Assembly: GCF_000271405.2 (NCBI RefSeq)
Contig: NC_018081.1
Coordinates: forward strand, 587,606-651,605
Length of the DNA: 64,000 nucleotides
Direction of reading: 5' to 3'
Source of the DNA: Enterococcus hirae ATCC 9790
Lineage (GTDB): Bacteria; Bacillota; Bacilli; Lactobacillales; Enterococcaceae
Shown here: positions 52,276-61,636 of the stretch, in pieces
How positions within the stretch are numbered: position 1 is the stretch's first letter
How the letters are laid out: each line of letters starts with the position of its first letter
Notes under the pieces: generated by a model
Database searches by the model: none
Seen by the model: the letters and a program-made list of their open reading frames with translations, nothing else
What the model was told of the DNA's origin: nothing
Position numbers and translations under genes: made by a program

Positions 52276-54453
52276 TCACAGTTTTATTTCGCCAATTACT
52301 GTTCCTAATTCCGTTGGTCCTAAATGTTTGAGAATCATTTCATTGACTTTCCCATCCGTAAATACCACCATAATCGTTATATCTTTTCCTTCATTTTTGA
52401 TTTCGGTTAGATTCATTTGTGCCAGTTTTGCTCCTGCTTCAACGGTTTGACCTTCTGTTACCAGGATTTCAAAAGCTGGTTGATCCATTTGGACTGTGTC
52501 GATTCCCATATGGATTAGTACTTCTGCACCTTCTTCTGTTTCCATTCCAATAGCATGTTTGGTTGGAAAAATACTAACTACTTTCCCAGTAATAGGTGCC
52601 ACAACTTCACCAGTCGTTGGAATAACAGCAAAGCCATCCCCCATCATTTTCTTTGAAAAAACAGGATCATTGACTGTTGCCAAGTCTATCACTTCACCAG
52701 CTGCTACAGTCTGCAACTCTTTTCGTATACCTAACGTTTGATTATTAGCTGTTTCTTTTTCAACAACAACTTCTTCTACTGGAGCTGGGATAGGCGCCCC
52801 CGATCGAAGCAAATCTTCGATATCTGATTTTAATACATCGGCTTTTGGACCATAGACAGCTTGTACACCATTATCTTTGACGATTAGCCCCATAGCGCCT
52901 GCACGTTTCCATTCTTCTTCTGAACCTACTTTCTCACGATCAGCTACACTCACACGTAACCGTGTCATACATGCATCTACATCTTTGATATTATCTTTCC
53001 CGCCTAATAAGTGAATGATTTTGATGATTTGTGGGTCTGACGTGCCAGCTTGGACTGTCGTTTGTTCTCCATTCCCATTGCTATCGTTACTGTCACTATC
53101 ATAATTACCATTACGCCCTGGTGTAGCAAAATTGAATTTTTTGATCATGAAGTTTGCCACAAAGTACGTAACAACTCCAAACAAAATGACGCAAATGACG
53201 AAGTTAAGCAAATCGCCACCAAGTCCAGCTTTCATCGCTAGAGGCGTTCTAGTTAACAATTCGATGTTTCCAAAGGAATGAACACGTAACGGTAATAAAT
53301 CTGCCATTGCAAATGCTGCCCCTTGGATCACAGAATAAACAATATAAAGTGGAACTGCAGCAAACATAAACATAAATTCTAATGGTTCAGTAACCCCTGT
53401 TAGAAAAACAGCTAATGCAGCTGAGAAATACATGGAACGATAGCGCGCTTTTTTATCAAGATCAACATTTCGATACATGGCTAAAGCTAACCCCATTAAA
53501 ATACCAGAAGAACCAATCATTTGTCCCACTTTAAAACGAGCTGGTGTCCAGTTGTTCAACACAAATTCATACTGTGACAAATCCCCCGCACCTTTTAAAT
53601 TGACCAAATCAGTAGCCCAAGCTAACCATAAAGGATCTTGTCCAAAGACTTGCGTTCCTGCTTGTGCACCAGATAAGATTTCATACGTGCCCCCTAATTG
53701 CGTATAATTGATCGGAATCGTCAACATATGATGCAAACCAAAAGGTAACAATAATCTTTCTAAGGTACCATAAAGAAATGGCGCTAAAACCGGTGCACTT
53801 TCTTGTGACTGAGCAATCCAAAGACCAAAATTATTAATACCTGCTTGGACATTTGGCCAGACAACAGCCAATACTAAAGCTACAATCGTTGACCAAAGAA
53901 TCACTACAAAAGGAACAAATCGTTTTCCATTAAAGAAAGATAACGCATCAGGCAATTTACGATAATTGTAATATTTATTATAGGCCATTGCACCAACAAA
54001 ACCAGCAATAATCCCTACAAACACGCCCATATTCAACGCAGGTGCCTCTAATACGCTGGTAAAAAATCCTTTGACCATGATCTTCGTGCCAAATAATGTA
54101 TGGGTAAAGGCATCTTCATTTGCTAGCATCTCACTCGTCACTCCGAAAATCGCTCCCGTGATCCGGTTGATCAAAACAAATGAGATCCCTGCCGCAAAAG
54201 CACCACCTGCACGCTCTTTTGCCCAACTTCCACCTATTGCTAAAGCAAACAACAGATGTAAATTCCCGATGATCGCCCAACCAATATTTTCAATGACACC
54301 ACCCGTTGTTACTAAAAAAGCTAAGTTAGGGTCAATCAACGGGATAGATTTCCCGATACTGATCATCAAACCCGCAGCTGGCATCACTGCCACAACAACC
54401 ATTAAAGCTTTCCCAAATTTTTGCCAAAACTCAAAATTAAATAATTTCTTCAT
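52276..54453 (-). CDS. malT: Maltose-specific PTS transporter EIICBA
   Basis: A 725-aa permease of the glucose-type PTS in the order C-B-A. EIIC (about 1-430) starts MKKLFNFEFWQKFGKALMVV with about ten helices and GTLERLLLPFGLHHMLTIPI. EIIB (about 475-555) has the phospho-Cys near 492 (DVDACMTRLRV). EIIA (about 590-725) has the phospho-His near 646 (VLIHMGIDTVQM). It imports maltose as maltose 6'-phosphate. The start is behind AAAGGAGAGCAGGAGTT. Its promoter (TTTACA, 17 bases, TATAAT) faces malP and has a MalR-like site just downstream. Confidence 0.9.
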   Translation of the reverse strand: MKKLFNFEFWQKFGKALMVVVAVMPAAGLMISIGKSIPLIDPNLAFLVTTGGVIENIGWAIIGNLHLLFALAIGGSWAKERAGGAFAAGISFVLINRITGAIFGVTSEMLANEDAFTHTLFGTKIMVKGFFTSVLEAPALNMGVFVGIIAGFVGAMAYNKYYNYRKLPDALSFFNGKRFVPFVVILWSTIVALVLAVVWPNVQAGINNFGLWIAQSQESAPVLAPFLYGTLERLLLPFGLHHMLTIPINYTQLGGTYEILSGAQAGTQVFGQDPLWLAWATDLVNLKGAGDLSQYEFVLNNWTPARFKVGQMIGSSGILMGLALAMYRNVDLDKKARYRSMYFSAALAVFLTGVTEPLEFMFMFAAVPLYIVYSVIQGAAFAMADLLPLRVHSFGNIELLTRTPLAMKAGLGGDLLNFVICVILFGVVTYFVANFMIKKFNFATPGRNGNYDSDSNDSNGNGEQTTVQAGTSDPQIIKIIHLLGGKDNIKDVDACMTRLRVSVADREKVGSEEEWKRAGAMGLIVKDNGVQAVYGPKADVLKSDIEDLLRSGAPIPAPVEEVVVEKETANNQTLGIRKELQTVAAGEVIDLATVNDPVFSKKMMGDGFAVIPTTGEVVAPITGKVVSIFPTKHAIGMETEEGAEVLIHMGIDTVQMDQPAFEILVTEGQTVEAGAKLAQMNLTEIKNEGKDITIMVVFTDGKVNEMILKHLGPTELGTVIGEIKL

Positions 54454-54470
54454 AACTCCTGCTCTCCTTT

Positions 54471-54486
54471 ATGCAATCGGTTTCGT
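54471..54486. promoter_or_regulatory. MalR/CcpA-like operator of malT
   Basis: ATGCAATCGGTTTCGT matches ACGCAATCGGTTGCGT of the malP side in 14 of 16 positions. It lies nine bases below the malT -10 box (ATTATA at 54495-54500, plus strand), a position for repression. Confidence 0.65.
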
Positions 54487-54494
54487 TGTTAGTT

Positions 54495-54702
54495 ATTATA
54501 GCCTTTGTTTCTTTTTTTGTAAATGCTTTATTTTTGATTTTATTCACTTTCTACCCAAACAGTCGCTATCAGAAGAATCATTTTCTTTTCGCATTTAGTA
54601 GTAACTTATTATCAAAACAGTTAATGTTTTCCAGGAAAATTATCTTTTCATTTCTTTATTTTAAATCCCCGCTAAAAAATTCTGCTTTATTTATATTGAC
54701 TT
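54495..54702. other. Divergent malT-malP promoter region
   Basis: malT is served by TTTACA (54518-54523) and TATAAT (54495-54500) on the minus strand, 17 bases apart. The middle 150 bases are very A/T-rich and show nothing else. malP is served by TTGACT (54696-54701). Confidence 0.6.
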
Positions 54703-54718
54703 ACGCAATCGGTTGCGT
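54703..54718. promoter_or_regulatory. MalR operator inside the malP promoter
   Basis: ACGCAATCGGTTGCGT is a near-perfect palindrome, the type bound by LacI-family maltose regulators. It fills the spacer between -35 TTGACT (54696-54701) and -10 TATTAT (54720-54725) of the malP promoter, so a bound repressor would block polymerase. Confidence 0.8.
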
Positions 54719-54759
54719 TTATTATAAACGTATAAATGAAATTATCTAGGAGGAGTACA

Positions 54760-57054
54760 ATGAAACAAATCAAGCGCCTATTTCAAATTGATCCTTGGAA
54801 GATCAGCACCAACACATTAGATCGGGAAAATCTCCGTTTACAGGAATCTTTAACTAGTATTGGTAACGGATACATGGGCATGCGAGGGAATTTTGAAGAA
54901 GCCTATTCAGGTGATCATCATCAAGGAACTTATTTAGCTGGGGTTTGGTACCCCGATAAGACTCGTGTTGGTTGGTGGAAAAATGGCTATCCCGAATATT
55001 TTGGCAAAGTGATTAATGCAATCAATTTTATTGCCATGGATATCTATATCGATGAGCAATTATTAGACCTTGCTACAATCGAACCAGAAGACTTTTATTG
55101 GGAATTGAATATGAAAAACGGTGTGTTATCACGTAGTTACACAGTAACGACTGCAACTAACAAACTAAAGATCACCTTTGAACGTTTTTTAAGTATCGTC
55201 AAAAGCGAAGCTGCTTATATTCGTTTAACAGTTACGATGCTCGAAGGAAATGGCACGGTCAAAGTCATCTCTAAATTGGATAGTAACGTTCAAAATGAAG
55301 ATAGTAACTATGATGAACATTTTTGGAATGAAATCGGTCGAGGTACTTCTGATGAAACAGCCTACTTAATGACCAAAACGATTCCAAATAATTTTGCGAT
55401 CGAACAATTTACCGTAACAGCTGCCATGAGACATTTCGTGAATGAAGAATTAGCGCAACCAATTTACCACGAAGATACATTAGCCGTCCTTGGGGAATTT
55501 TCTTTCGACTTAACAACGAATCAATCCGTGACACTTGATAAAGAAGTGCTTGTATTGACGAGCCGTAACATCCCCGAAGCACAGCAAGTCCAACAGATCC
55601 TCCAAGAATTTAGTGACTTACAAAGTCATTATCTGCAAGCAAAAGCAGAACAAACCACTGCTTGGAGCAAACGCTGGGCACTGGCTGATGTGGTGATCGA
55701 AGGTGACGAGGAAGCACAGCAAGGGATTCGTTTCAATCTTTTCCAACTATTTTCTACTTATTACGGCGAAGATGAACGTTTGAATATTGGACCCAAAGGC
55801 TTTACAGGAGAAAAATACGGTGGTGCTACTTATTGGGATACGGAAGCTTACGCTGTCCCCTTATATCTTGCTTTAGCAAAACCTGAAGTGACAAAAAATC
55901 TCCTTAAATATCGCCATAATCAATTGCCTCAAGCTATTCATAATGCCCAACAACAAGGTTTAAAAGGCGCCTTGTACCCAATGGTTACTTTTACAGGGGT
56001 CGAATGCCACAACGAATGGGAAATTACCTTTGAAGAGATCCATCGTAACGGTGCGATCGCTTATGCGATTTACAACTATACGAACTATACAGGTGACACC
56101 GCTTATTTGAAAAAAGAAGGATTAGAAGTATTAGTTGAGATTGCTCGTTTTTGGGCAGATCGGGTTCATTTTTCAAAACGTCATAACAAATATATGATCC
56201 ATGGCGTGACTGGTCCGAATGAATATGAAAACAACATCAATAACAACTGGTATACCAATACGATAGCTTGCTGGGTATTAACGTATACCCGGGAAAACTA
56301 TTTAAAATTCCAAACAGAAACTGCTATAACGGTCACTGACGAAGAACTAACGAATTGGCAAACCATTGCAGAAAATATGTATTTTCCTAAAGATGAAGAA
56401 TTAGGTATTTTTGTCCAACATGATACATTTTTGGATAAAGAATTATTGCCGGTATCAGAGCTATCTCCTAGCGAGCTTCCATTAAACCAACATTGGTCTT
56501 GGGACAAAATCTTGCGTTCTTGTTTCATTAAGCAGGCGGATGTGCTACAAGGAATCTATTTCTTCAACGACTCGTTTAGCAAAGAAGAAAAACAACGAAA
56601 CTTTGATTTTTACGAACCAATGACCGTTCATGAGTCTTCCCTTTCACCAAGTATCCATGCCATTTTAGCTGCTGAATTAGGTATGGAGGATAAGGCAGTG
56701 GAAATGTATCAACGGACAGCCCGCCTTGATTTAGATAATTATAATAACGATACCGAAGACGGCTTACACATCACGTCGATGACTGGTAGTTGGCTCGCAA
56801 TCGTCCAAGGATTCGCTCAAATGAAAACAGATCACGAACAGTTACGTTTTGCTCCTTTCTTACCAAACACGTGGACAGCCTACTCCTTCCATGTGAATTA
56901 TCGTGGTCGTTTATTATTTGTTTCGGTGTCTAGTGAACAGGTGCAATTGACCTTAGTATCAGGCGAAAGTTGCCCATTAAAGGTGTACGAAAAAACGTAT
57001 CTTTTAGAAGACCAGTTAAAGGTACCTTTGCGTAAGGAGGAATTAGATGTTTAA
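54760..57054 (+). CDS. malP: Maltose phosphorylase (GH65)
   Basis: A 764-aa enzyme: maltose + phosphate gives beta-glucose 1-phosphate + glucose. GH65 features: an N-terminal beta-sandwich ([17 protein letters not shown]), the (alpha/alpha)6 barrel with [15 protein letters not shown], the general acid Glu in [19 protein letters not shown], and [14 protein letters not shown] for phosphate binding. It is first in the operon with pgmB, which overlaps by 8 bases. ATG 54760 is behind AGGAGGAGTACA. MalR and its operator control it. Confidence 0.95.
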   Translation: MKQIKRLFQIDPWKISTNTLDRENLRLQESLTSIGNGYMGMRGNFEEAYSGDHHQGTYLAGVWYPDKTRVGWWKNGYPEYFGKVINAINFIAMDIYIDEQLLDLATIEPEDFYWELNMKNGVLSRSYTVTTATNKLKITFERFLSIVKSEAAYIRLTVTMLEGNGTVKVISKLDSNVQNEDSNYDEHFWNEIGRGTSDETAYLMTKTIPNNFAIEQFTVTAAMRHFVNEELAQPIYHEDTLAVLGEFSFDLTTNQSVTLDKEVLVLTSRNIPEAQQVQQILQEFSDLQSHYLQAKAEQTTAWSKRWALADVVIEGDEEAQQGIRFNLFQLFSTYYGEDERLNIGPKGFTGEKYGGATYWDTEAYAVPLYLALAKPEVTKNLLKYRHNQLPQAIHNAQQQGLKGALYPMVTFTGVECHNEWEITFEEIHRNGAIAYAIYNYTNYTGDTAYLKKEGLEVLVEIARFWADRVHFSKRHNKYMIHGVTGPNEYENNINNNWYTNTIACWVLTYTRENYLKFQTETAITVTDEELTNWQTIAENMYFPKDEELGIFVQHDTFLDKELLPVSELSPSELPLNQHWSWDKILRSCFIKQADVLQGIYFFNDSFSKEEKQRNFDFYEPMTVHESSLSPSIHAILAAELGMEDKAVEMYQRTARLDLDNYNNDTEDGLHITSMTGSWLAIVQGFAQMKTDHEQLRFAPFLPNTWTAYSFHVNYRGRLLFVSVSSEQVQLTLVSGESCPLKVYEKTYLLEDQLKVPLRKEELDV

Positions 57055-57712
57055 AGGAGTTTTGTTTGACTTAGATGGGGTGATTACAGATACTGCGGAG
57101 TTTCATTATCGCGCTTGGAAAAAATTAGGTCAGGAAATCGGTGTTCCCATTGATCGAACATTCAACGAACAATTGAAAGGGGTTAGTCGAGAAGATTCAC
57201 TTCGCTTATTGCTTTCCTACGGACAAAAAGAAAGTGAGTTTTCCCCACAAGAATTTCAAGAATTAGCGCACAGAAAAAATGAGTACTATCTTGAAATGAT
57301 TCAAGCGATCACGCCTACAGATGTTTTTCCAGGGATATTGCCATTACTTGAAGAATTGAGAGCAAACAAGATCAAGATTGCCCTTGCTTCAGCTAGTAAA
57401 AACGGACCTTTCCTCCTTGCTAAAATGGCATTAACGCCATTTTTCGATGCAATTGCCGATCCTGCAACGATCAAACTGGGTAAGCCGGCTCCCGATATTT
57501 TCTTATTGGCCGCAAAAGAAATTGGCTTATCCCCACAAGAATGCATCGGGATCGAAGATGCACAATCTGGGATCAAAGCAATCCGTGCTAGCGGGGCATT
57601 TCCAATTGGTGTTGGACGAATAGAAGATCTTGGAAAAGATATCCCAGTCGTACCTGATACGACTTGCCTTACACTAGACTATTTAAAAAATGAGTGGACA
57701 CAGTATGTCTAA
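57047..57712 (+). CDS. pgmB: Beta-phosphoglucomutase
   Basis: A 221-aa HAD-family enzyme that turns beta-glucose 1-phosphate into glucose 6-phosphate. The HAD motifs are D8 and D10 ([15 protein letters not shown]), [10 protein letters not shown] (Ser), and [14 protein letters not shown] with [10 protein letters not shown] (Lys and metal Asp). It overlaps the end of malP and the start of malM, so the three are translated in concert. Confidence 0.94.
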   Translation: MFKGVLFDLDGVITDTAEFHYRAWKKLGQEIGVPIDRTFNEQLKGVSREDSLRLLLSYGQKESEFSPQEFQELAHRKNEYYLEMIQAITPTDVFPGILPLLEELRANKIKIALASASKNGPFLLAKMALTPFFDAIADPATIKLGKPAPDIFLLAAKEIGLSPQECIGIEDAQSGIKAIRASGAFPIGVGRIEDLGKDIPVVPDTTCLTLDYLKNEWTQYV

Positions 57713-58727
57713 ACCTTCCATCACTGTGATCCCCATTCCCAACACCAACTTGAAGCAAATCACATTGAAGAACGACGAACTCACAGTCGTTCTTCTCAAC
57801 TACGGGGCAAGGCTTCATCAAATTCTAGCTCCAGATAAAAATGGTCACTTAGAAAATGTCTTATTATCTTATGATTCCTTAGAAGACGTTTTAAAAGATC
57901 AAAGCTATTTTGGGGCAACGATTGGACCAGTCGCTGGCAGAATTAAAAATGGCTCTTGGGCTGATCATCAGCTAGAAAAAAACGAAGGAAATCACCATAT
58001 CCATGGTGGTTCAAACGGTTGGGCATTTCAGTATTGGGAGGTAGAAGTTTTTGAGACTCCTACAGCGATCGGTGTTGTTTTTTATTTGCAGGATACTTTT
58101 TCCGGTTATCCCGGTCCGATCACCGCAACCGTTACGTATCAGATTGTTCAAAATAATTTAGAAATGATCACCAAGACAAGCAGCTCGACTGAAACCATCT
58201 GCAACCCAACGAATCATGCGTATTTCAATCTTTCTGGCAATGGCAAACGAGATATCTACGATCATGAACTAACGATCCAAACAGATGGAATATTAGCCTT
58301 AGATCACGAAAAAATACCAACTGGTGAAGTGATCGCTCTCAGCGACTTACCGCTTAATTTTAAACACCCACATTCGCTACTGGAAATTTTAACGAATGAT
58401 CCAAACGGACTAGATGATGCTTTTGTTTTAAGTACGCCTAAACGAACGAAGAAAATACTTACCTTGACCGAAAAGCAAGCGGGGCGCCAGTTGTCTATAG
58501 CAACGACGAGCAAAAGTATGGTATTATTTTCTACGACTGGATTTGAAGCAGATTTTTTAATCAATGGGCAAAAAATGCACTCAAATTATGGGTTGGCAAT
58601 TGAACCACAAGAACTTCCTGATGCCGTTCATTTCCCTGAATTTGGGTCAATCGCATTATATCCGGGACAAGAAAAAATTTGCTCTACCACTTATCAATTT
58701 CATCGTTTAAATGAAAAGCAAGTCTAG
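57705..58727 (+). CDS. malM: Aldose 1-epimerase (maltose locus mutarotase)
   Basis: A 340-aa GalM-fold enzyme that equalises anomers, here of glucose or maltose released in the pathway. It has [29 protein letters not shown], the catalytic His in [13 protein letters not shown] and Glu in [13 protein letters not shown]. The start chosen is ATG 57705, which overlaps the pgmB stop (ATGTCTAA); an ATG five codons earlier is possible. In E. faecalis the gene at this place is malM. Confidence 0.9.
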   Translation: MSKPSITVIPIPNTNLKQITLKNDELTVVLLNYGARLHQILAPDKNGHLENVLLSYDSLEDVLKDQSYFGATIGPVAGRIKNGSWADHQLEKNEGNHHIHGGSNGWAFQYWEVEVFETPTAIGVVFYLQDTFSGYPGPITATVTYQIVQNNLEMITKTSSSTETICNPTNHAYFNLSGNGKRDIYDHELTIQTDGILALDHEKIPTGEVIALSDLPLNFKHPHSLLEILTNDPNGLDDAFVLSTPKRTKKILTLTEKQAGRQLSIATTSKSMVLFSTTGFEADFLINGQKMHSNYGLAIEPQELPDAVHFPEFGSIALYPGQEKICSTTYQFHRLNEKQV

Positions 58728-58745
58728 AAAAGAGGTGTATCGTTT

Positions 58746-59756
58746 ATGGCGATCACAGTGAAGGATGTAGCCAAAAAAGCTGGTGTTGCGACCTCGACCG
58801 TTTCACGGGTCATCAATGACCATCCAAGCATCTCAGAGGCAACCAAAAAGAAAGTACAAAAAGTCATGGATGAACTAGGCTATGTACCAAATATCACTGC
58901 TAGAAATCTAGGGAAAAGAATTTCTAGCGCAATTGGCGTCATTCTCCCACCCCTTGATTCAAAAGAACGGATTGGGAATCCTTTTTATCTTGAGATCATG
59001 GAAGCGATCAATGAAGAAGCACGCCGTTATGATCTGACAACTGCTATAGCAACAGCCAAAAATTTTGATACTTTATTAGAAAACGTGCAACGGATGCATC
59101 TGCAAAAACAAGTCGATGGGTTTATTTTAGTTTATTCCGACAGTGAAGATCCTGTCATAGATTATCTCTATACGAATGAGATTCCTTTCACTTTGATTGG
59201 TCAGCCTTACCGACATGAGAATGAAATCATTTATGTCGATAATGATAACCAATTATTAGGTAAACAAGCCACGGATTTCTTGATTCAAAACGGTCATGAA
59301 AGCATTCTTTTCGTAACCAATACAACCCACGAGAGCCTTTACTTCGAACGTTATTTTGGCTACCAAAAAGCCTTGATGCTAGCTGGACTTACAGTTCATC
59401 CTAGTGTAGTGATCGAACAACCCGAAGATTATTTAGCTTTTGATGCCATTTTGAAAAAGTCCCAAGCAACAGCGCTGGTAGTCATTGACGATATTTTTGC
59501 CTTACGAACGATGCAACTAGCACAGATGTATGGCTATCGAATTCCTGATACCCTATCGATCATCAGCTTCAATAACTCTATTTTCGCTACATTGACTCAC
59601 CCTTATTTAACCAGTATCGATATCGATATTTCTGAATTAGGAAGGGTTGCAATGCAAAAATTATACGAATTGATCCACGATGAAATCAGCAGCGGTGTTC
59701 GTTTAGTCATTCCTCATCAACTCGTCAAACGAGAAACCGTCGTTCCTCGTTTATAA
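58746..59756 (+). CDS. malR: Maltose operon regulator (LacI family)
   Basis: A 336-aa repressor. The HTH and hinge are VKDVAKKAGVATSTVSRVIN, ISEATKKKVQKVMDELGYVP and ARNLGKR; the sugar-binding domain ends IDIDISELGRVAMQKLYELI. It is last in the malP operon, 18 bases after malM, behind AAAAGAGGTGTATCGTTT. The near-palindromes at 54471 and 54703 are its expected targets. Effector probably maltose or a derived sugar. Confidence 0.92.
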   Translation: MAITVKDVAKKAGVATSTVSRVINDHPSISEATKKKVQKVMDELGYVPNITARNLGKRISSAIGVILPPLDSKERIGNPFYLEIMEAINEEARRYDLTTAIATAKNFDTLLENVQRMHLQKQVDGFILVYSDSEDPVIDYLYTNEIPFTLIGQPYRHENEIIYVDNDNQLLGKQATDFLIQNGHESILFVTNTTHESLYFERYFGYQKALMLAGLTVHPSVVIEQPEDYLAFDAILKKSQATALVVIDDIFALRTMQLAQMYGYRIPDTLSIISFNNSIFATLTHPYLTSIDIDISELGRVAMQKLYELIHDEISSGVRLVIPHQLVKRETVVPRL

Positions 59757-59765
59757 GAAAAAAAT

Positions 59766-59821
59766 AAAACAACTGTTGAACACACAAATAAACTATTTGT
59801 AGTGTCTTCAGTTGTTTTTTT
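59766..59821. terminator. Terminator of the malP operon
   Basis: AAAACAACTG with AACAC pairs with GTGTCTTCAGTTGTTTT, followed by TTTTAC, ten bases after malR. Confidence 0.85.
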
Positions 59822-59937
59822 ACTATACAGGTTCATTTTTTAAGAATCTACATTCTTCAAATAACTTTTTCATGAAAAAGAAACTGAGTATAAAAAGCTA
59901 TTTCGCTTCTCGTTCTCAAACCTTGATGGTGCCTAGA

Positions 59938-61314
59938 CTATTCACTGGTACGTTTTTTCATCTTTTGATTAAGCCAGAAACCACTCAAAATCGTAAAAAT
60001 CGGTGCTAAGATCGAGAAGAAAGTAAATGGTAGATATTGTAATGCGCTGACTTTCATCGTGCCCATAATAAAGGTACCACTAACTCCCCACGGAACGAGT
60101 GAATTAACGGTTGCTCCAGCATCTGCCAAAGTTCTGGTAAGATACTTTTTATTAACGCCCGCACGATCGAACGATCGCTTAAAGGTTTCGCCTGGTAAAA
60201 TGATCGACAAGTACTGTTCGCCTACGATCAAATTGATCCCGATACAGCTTAATGCTGTAAAGCCAACCAAGCGAGAAGGCCGATCCATTTTTTCTCGCAA
60301 TTCCTGAACAATCGTTTCCACAATCGTATATTTGATCAACAAGCCACCCAAAGCTAAAGCTAGAAGAATCAAGCTTGCTGAACCAAGCATACTAACAATT
60401 CCCCCTCTTGAAAGCAATTCATTGATTTTAGGGTCTGCTGTATGGGCAACATAGCCGTTCATTAAAATATTAGCTACTTTTGACATCGTTAAATGTGGTT
60501 GATTGATGAAGGAAAGAATGATCGCAGCAGTTGAACCAACTAGTAGTGTTGGAATCGCTGGAATTTTTTTAATCGCTCCACCAAACAAGATCACTAATGG
60601 GATCAACGTCCATGGAGAGATCCAGAAACCTGCTTTCATGTTTTGGATCATGTCCGTGATCGCTTGTAGATCCGCTGTGTGACTCCCATTCCCAAGAAAA
60701 ACATAAAATAACATAGCAATTAAAAATGCTGGCAAATCAGTGTAACGCATTTGAGCGATATGCTCAAATAAGTTTACTTCTCCGATCCCGGCCGCCAGGT
60801 TCGTAGTATCAGATAACGGCGAACAATTATTTCCTAAAAAAGCCCCCGAAACAACTGCTCCTGTCGTCATCGCATCACTAAAACCTAAAATATGACCGAT
60901 TCCTAAAAAAGCAATACCGATCGTTGAAATCGTTGTAAATGAGCTTCCAACAGTAATCCCGACGATTGCACAAACAAGAAAAGCAGTCGGTAAGAAAAAG
61001 CGAACCGAGATCAATTGGAAACCATAAACCATGATCGTTGGAATCGTTCCAGATAAAATCCACGAAGCTACCAAAACACCAATCAACAGAAAAATCAAAA
61101 TTGGGATGATCCCTGGAGTAATTCCTTTGACAATCCCATCATGAATCTCATCCCATGAGAAACCTCTAAATCGTCCGTAAAATAACAAACACATGAAAGC
61201 GATTAGTATAGGAATATGCGGAGACAATTGAAATCCAATAATCAGTATTCCTAATATCGCCAACAATATGAATAAAACTGCCATACTTTCTTTCACAGAT
61301 ATTTTTTTATTCAT
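59938..61314 (-). CDS. nhaC: NhaC-type Na+/H+ antiporter of the tdc cluster
   Basis: A 458-aa antiporter with about 11-12 helices. Family motifs: GITVGSSFTTISTIGIAFLG and VVSGAFLGNNCSPLSDTTNL with its charged residues, and DAGATVNSLVPWGVSGTF. ATG 61312-61314 follows AGGAGAAGATACG; earlier in-frame codons would be inside the structured leader. In enterococci nhaC closes the tyrS-tdcA-tyrP-nhaC cluster, where it probably helps pH or sodium balance during tyrosine decarboxylation. It is separated from tyrP by a 320-base leader with a terminator. Confidence 0.92.
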   Translation of the reverse strand: MNKKISVKESMAVLFILLAILGILIIGFQLSPHIPILIAFMCLLFYGRFRGFSWDEIHDGIVKGITPGIIPILIFLLIGVLVASWILSGTIPTIMVYGFQLISVRFFLPTAFLVCAIVGITVGSSFTTISTIGIAFLGIGHILGFSDAMTTGAVVSGAFLGNNCSPLSDTTNLAAGIGEVNLFEHIAQMRYTDLPAFLIAMLFYVFLGNGSHTADLQAITDMIQNMKAGFWISPWTLIPLVILFGGAIKKIPAIPTLLVGSTAAIILSFINQPHLTMSKVANILMNGYVAHTADPKINELLSRGGIVSMLGSASLILLALALGGLLIKYTIVETIVQELREKMDRPSRLVGFTALSCIGINLIVGEQYLSIILPGETFKRSFDRAGVNKKYLTRTLADAGATVNSLVPWGVSGTFIMGTMKVSALQYLPFTFFSILAPIFTILSGFWLNQKMKKRTSE

Positions 61315-61337
61315 CGTATCTTCTCCTATTTTTTTTA

Positions 61338-61487
61338 CAAAAAAAGTCCTACCTAAAAAAAGCGTTCTTTTGGTAGGACAACTGGTCATAGCATCATTTT
61401 TTTGTTTTAGCGGATAGACGATGCTAATGACGATTATTTTCTCAAATCCGCTGAACCTTATGATTAGCGTTATTTTCGCAAAGGTTC
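61338..61487 (-). promoter_or_regulatory. Structured nhaC leader with pseudoknot potential and terminator (candidate riboswitch)
   Basis: Read on the minus strand: stem A GAACCTT (61481-61487) with AAGGTTC (61453-61459), with an inner GCG/CGC pair. Stem B AGCGGAT (61446-61452) with ATCCGCT (61409-61415) abuts stem A without a gap, so the two can stack. The loop of stem B contains TCATTAGCATC (61420-61430), which pairs with GATGCTATGA (61386-61395) just downstream (7 + 3 bp, one bulge): a pseudoknot. Six bases on, GTCCTACC (61372-61379) and GGTAGGAC (61346-61353) form a terminator with a seven-T run (about 61339-61345), 25 bases before the start codon. This is how ligand-controlled transcription attenuators look. 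No tRNA-binding T-box motif was seen. The ligand is unknown; Na+, Li+ or pH would suit nhaC. Confidence 0.65.
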
Positions 61488-61544
61488 CCTGATTAAAAAG
61501 CATACATTTGGCAAACCATGCTGTAACAGACATGAGCTACTTCT

Positions 61545-61600
61545 GGAACACCGTTTGTTAGGAATAAGGGACTGTGACAAGATTTTTGTCATAGCCCCCT
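61545..61600 (-). terminator. tyrP terminator within a repeat relative
   Basis: On the minus strand GGGGGCTATGACAA pairs with TTGTCACAGTCCC, 37 bases after tyrP. It is followed by TTATTCC, not a strict T run. The neighbouring GGAACACCGTTTGTTAGG is the end motif of the dispersed repeat family, so the terminator was probably brought in by, or made from, such an element. Confidence 0.6.
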
Positions 61601-61636
61601 TCCCTATTTACATTTTTTACTTGCTTCTTATTTATT

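Noticed and set aside
61338..61487. T-box tRNA-sensing leader for the nhaC upstream region
   Set aside because: The conserved T-box bulge (UGGN with AGGGUGG context) and the AG-bulge are missing; AGGGAACC is present but lacks the needed context.
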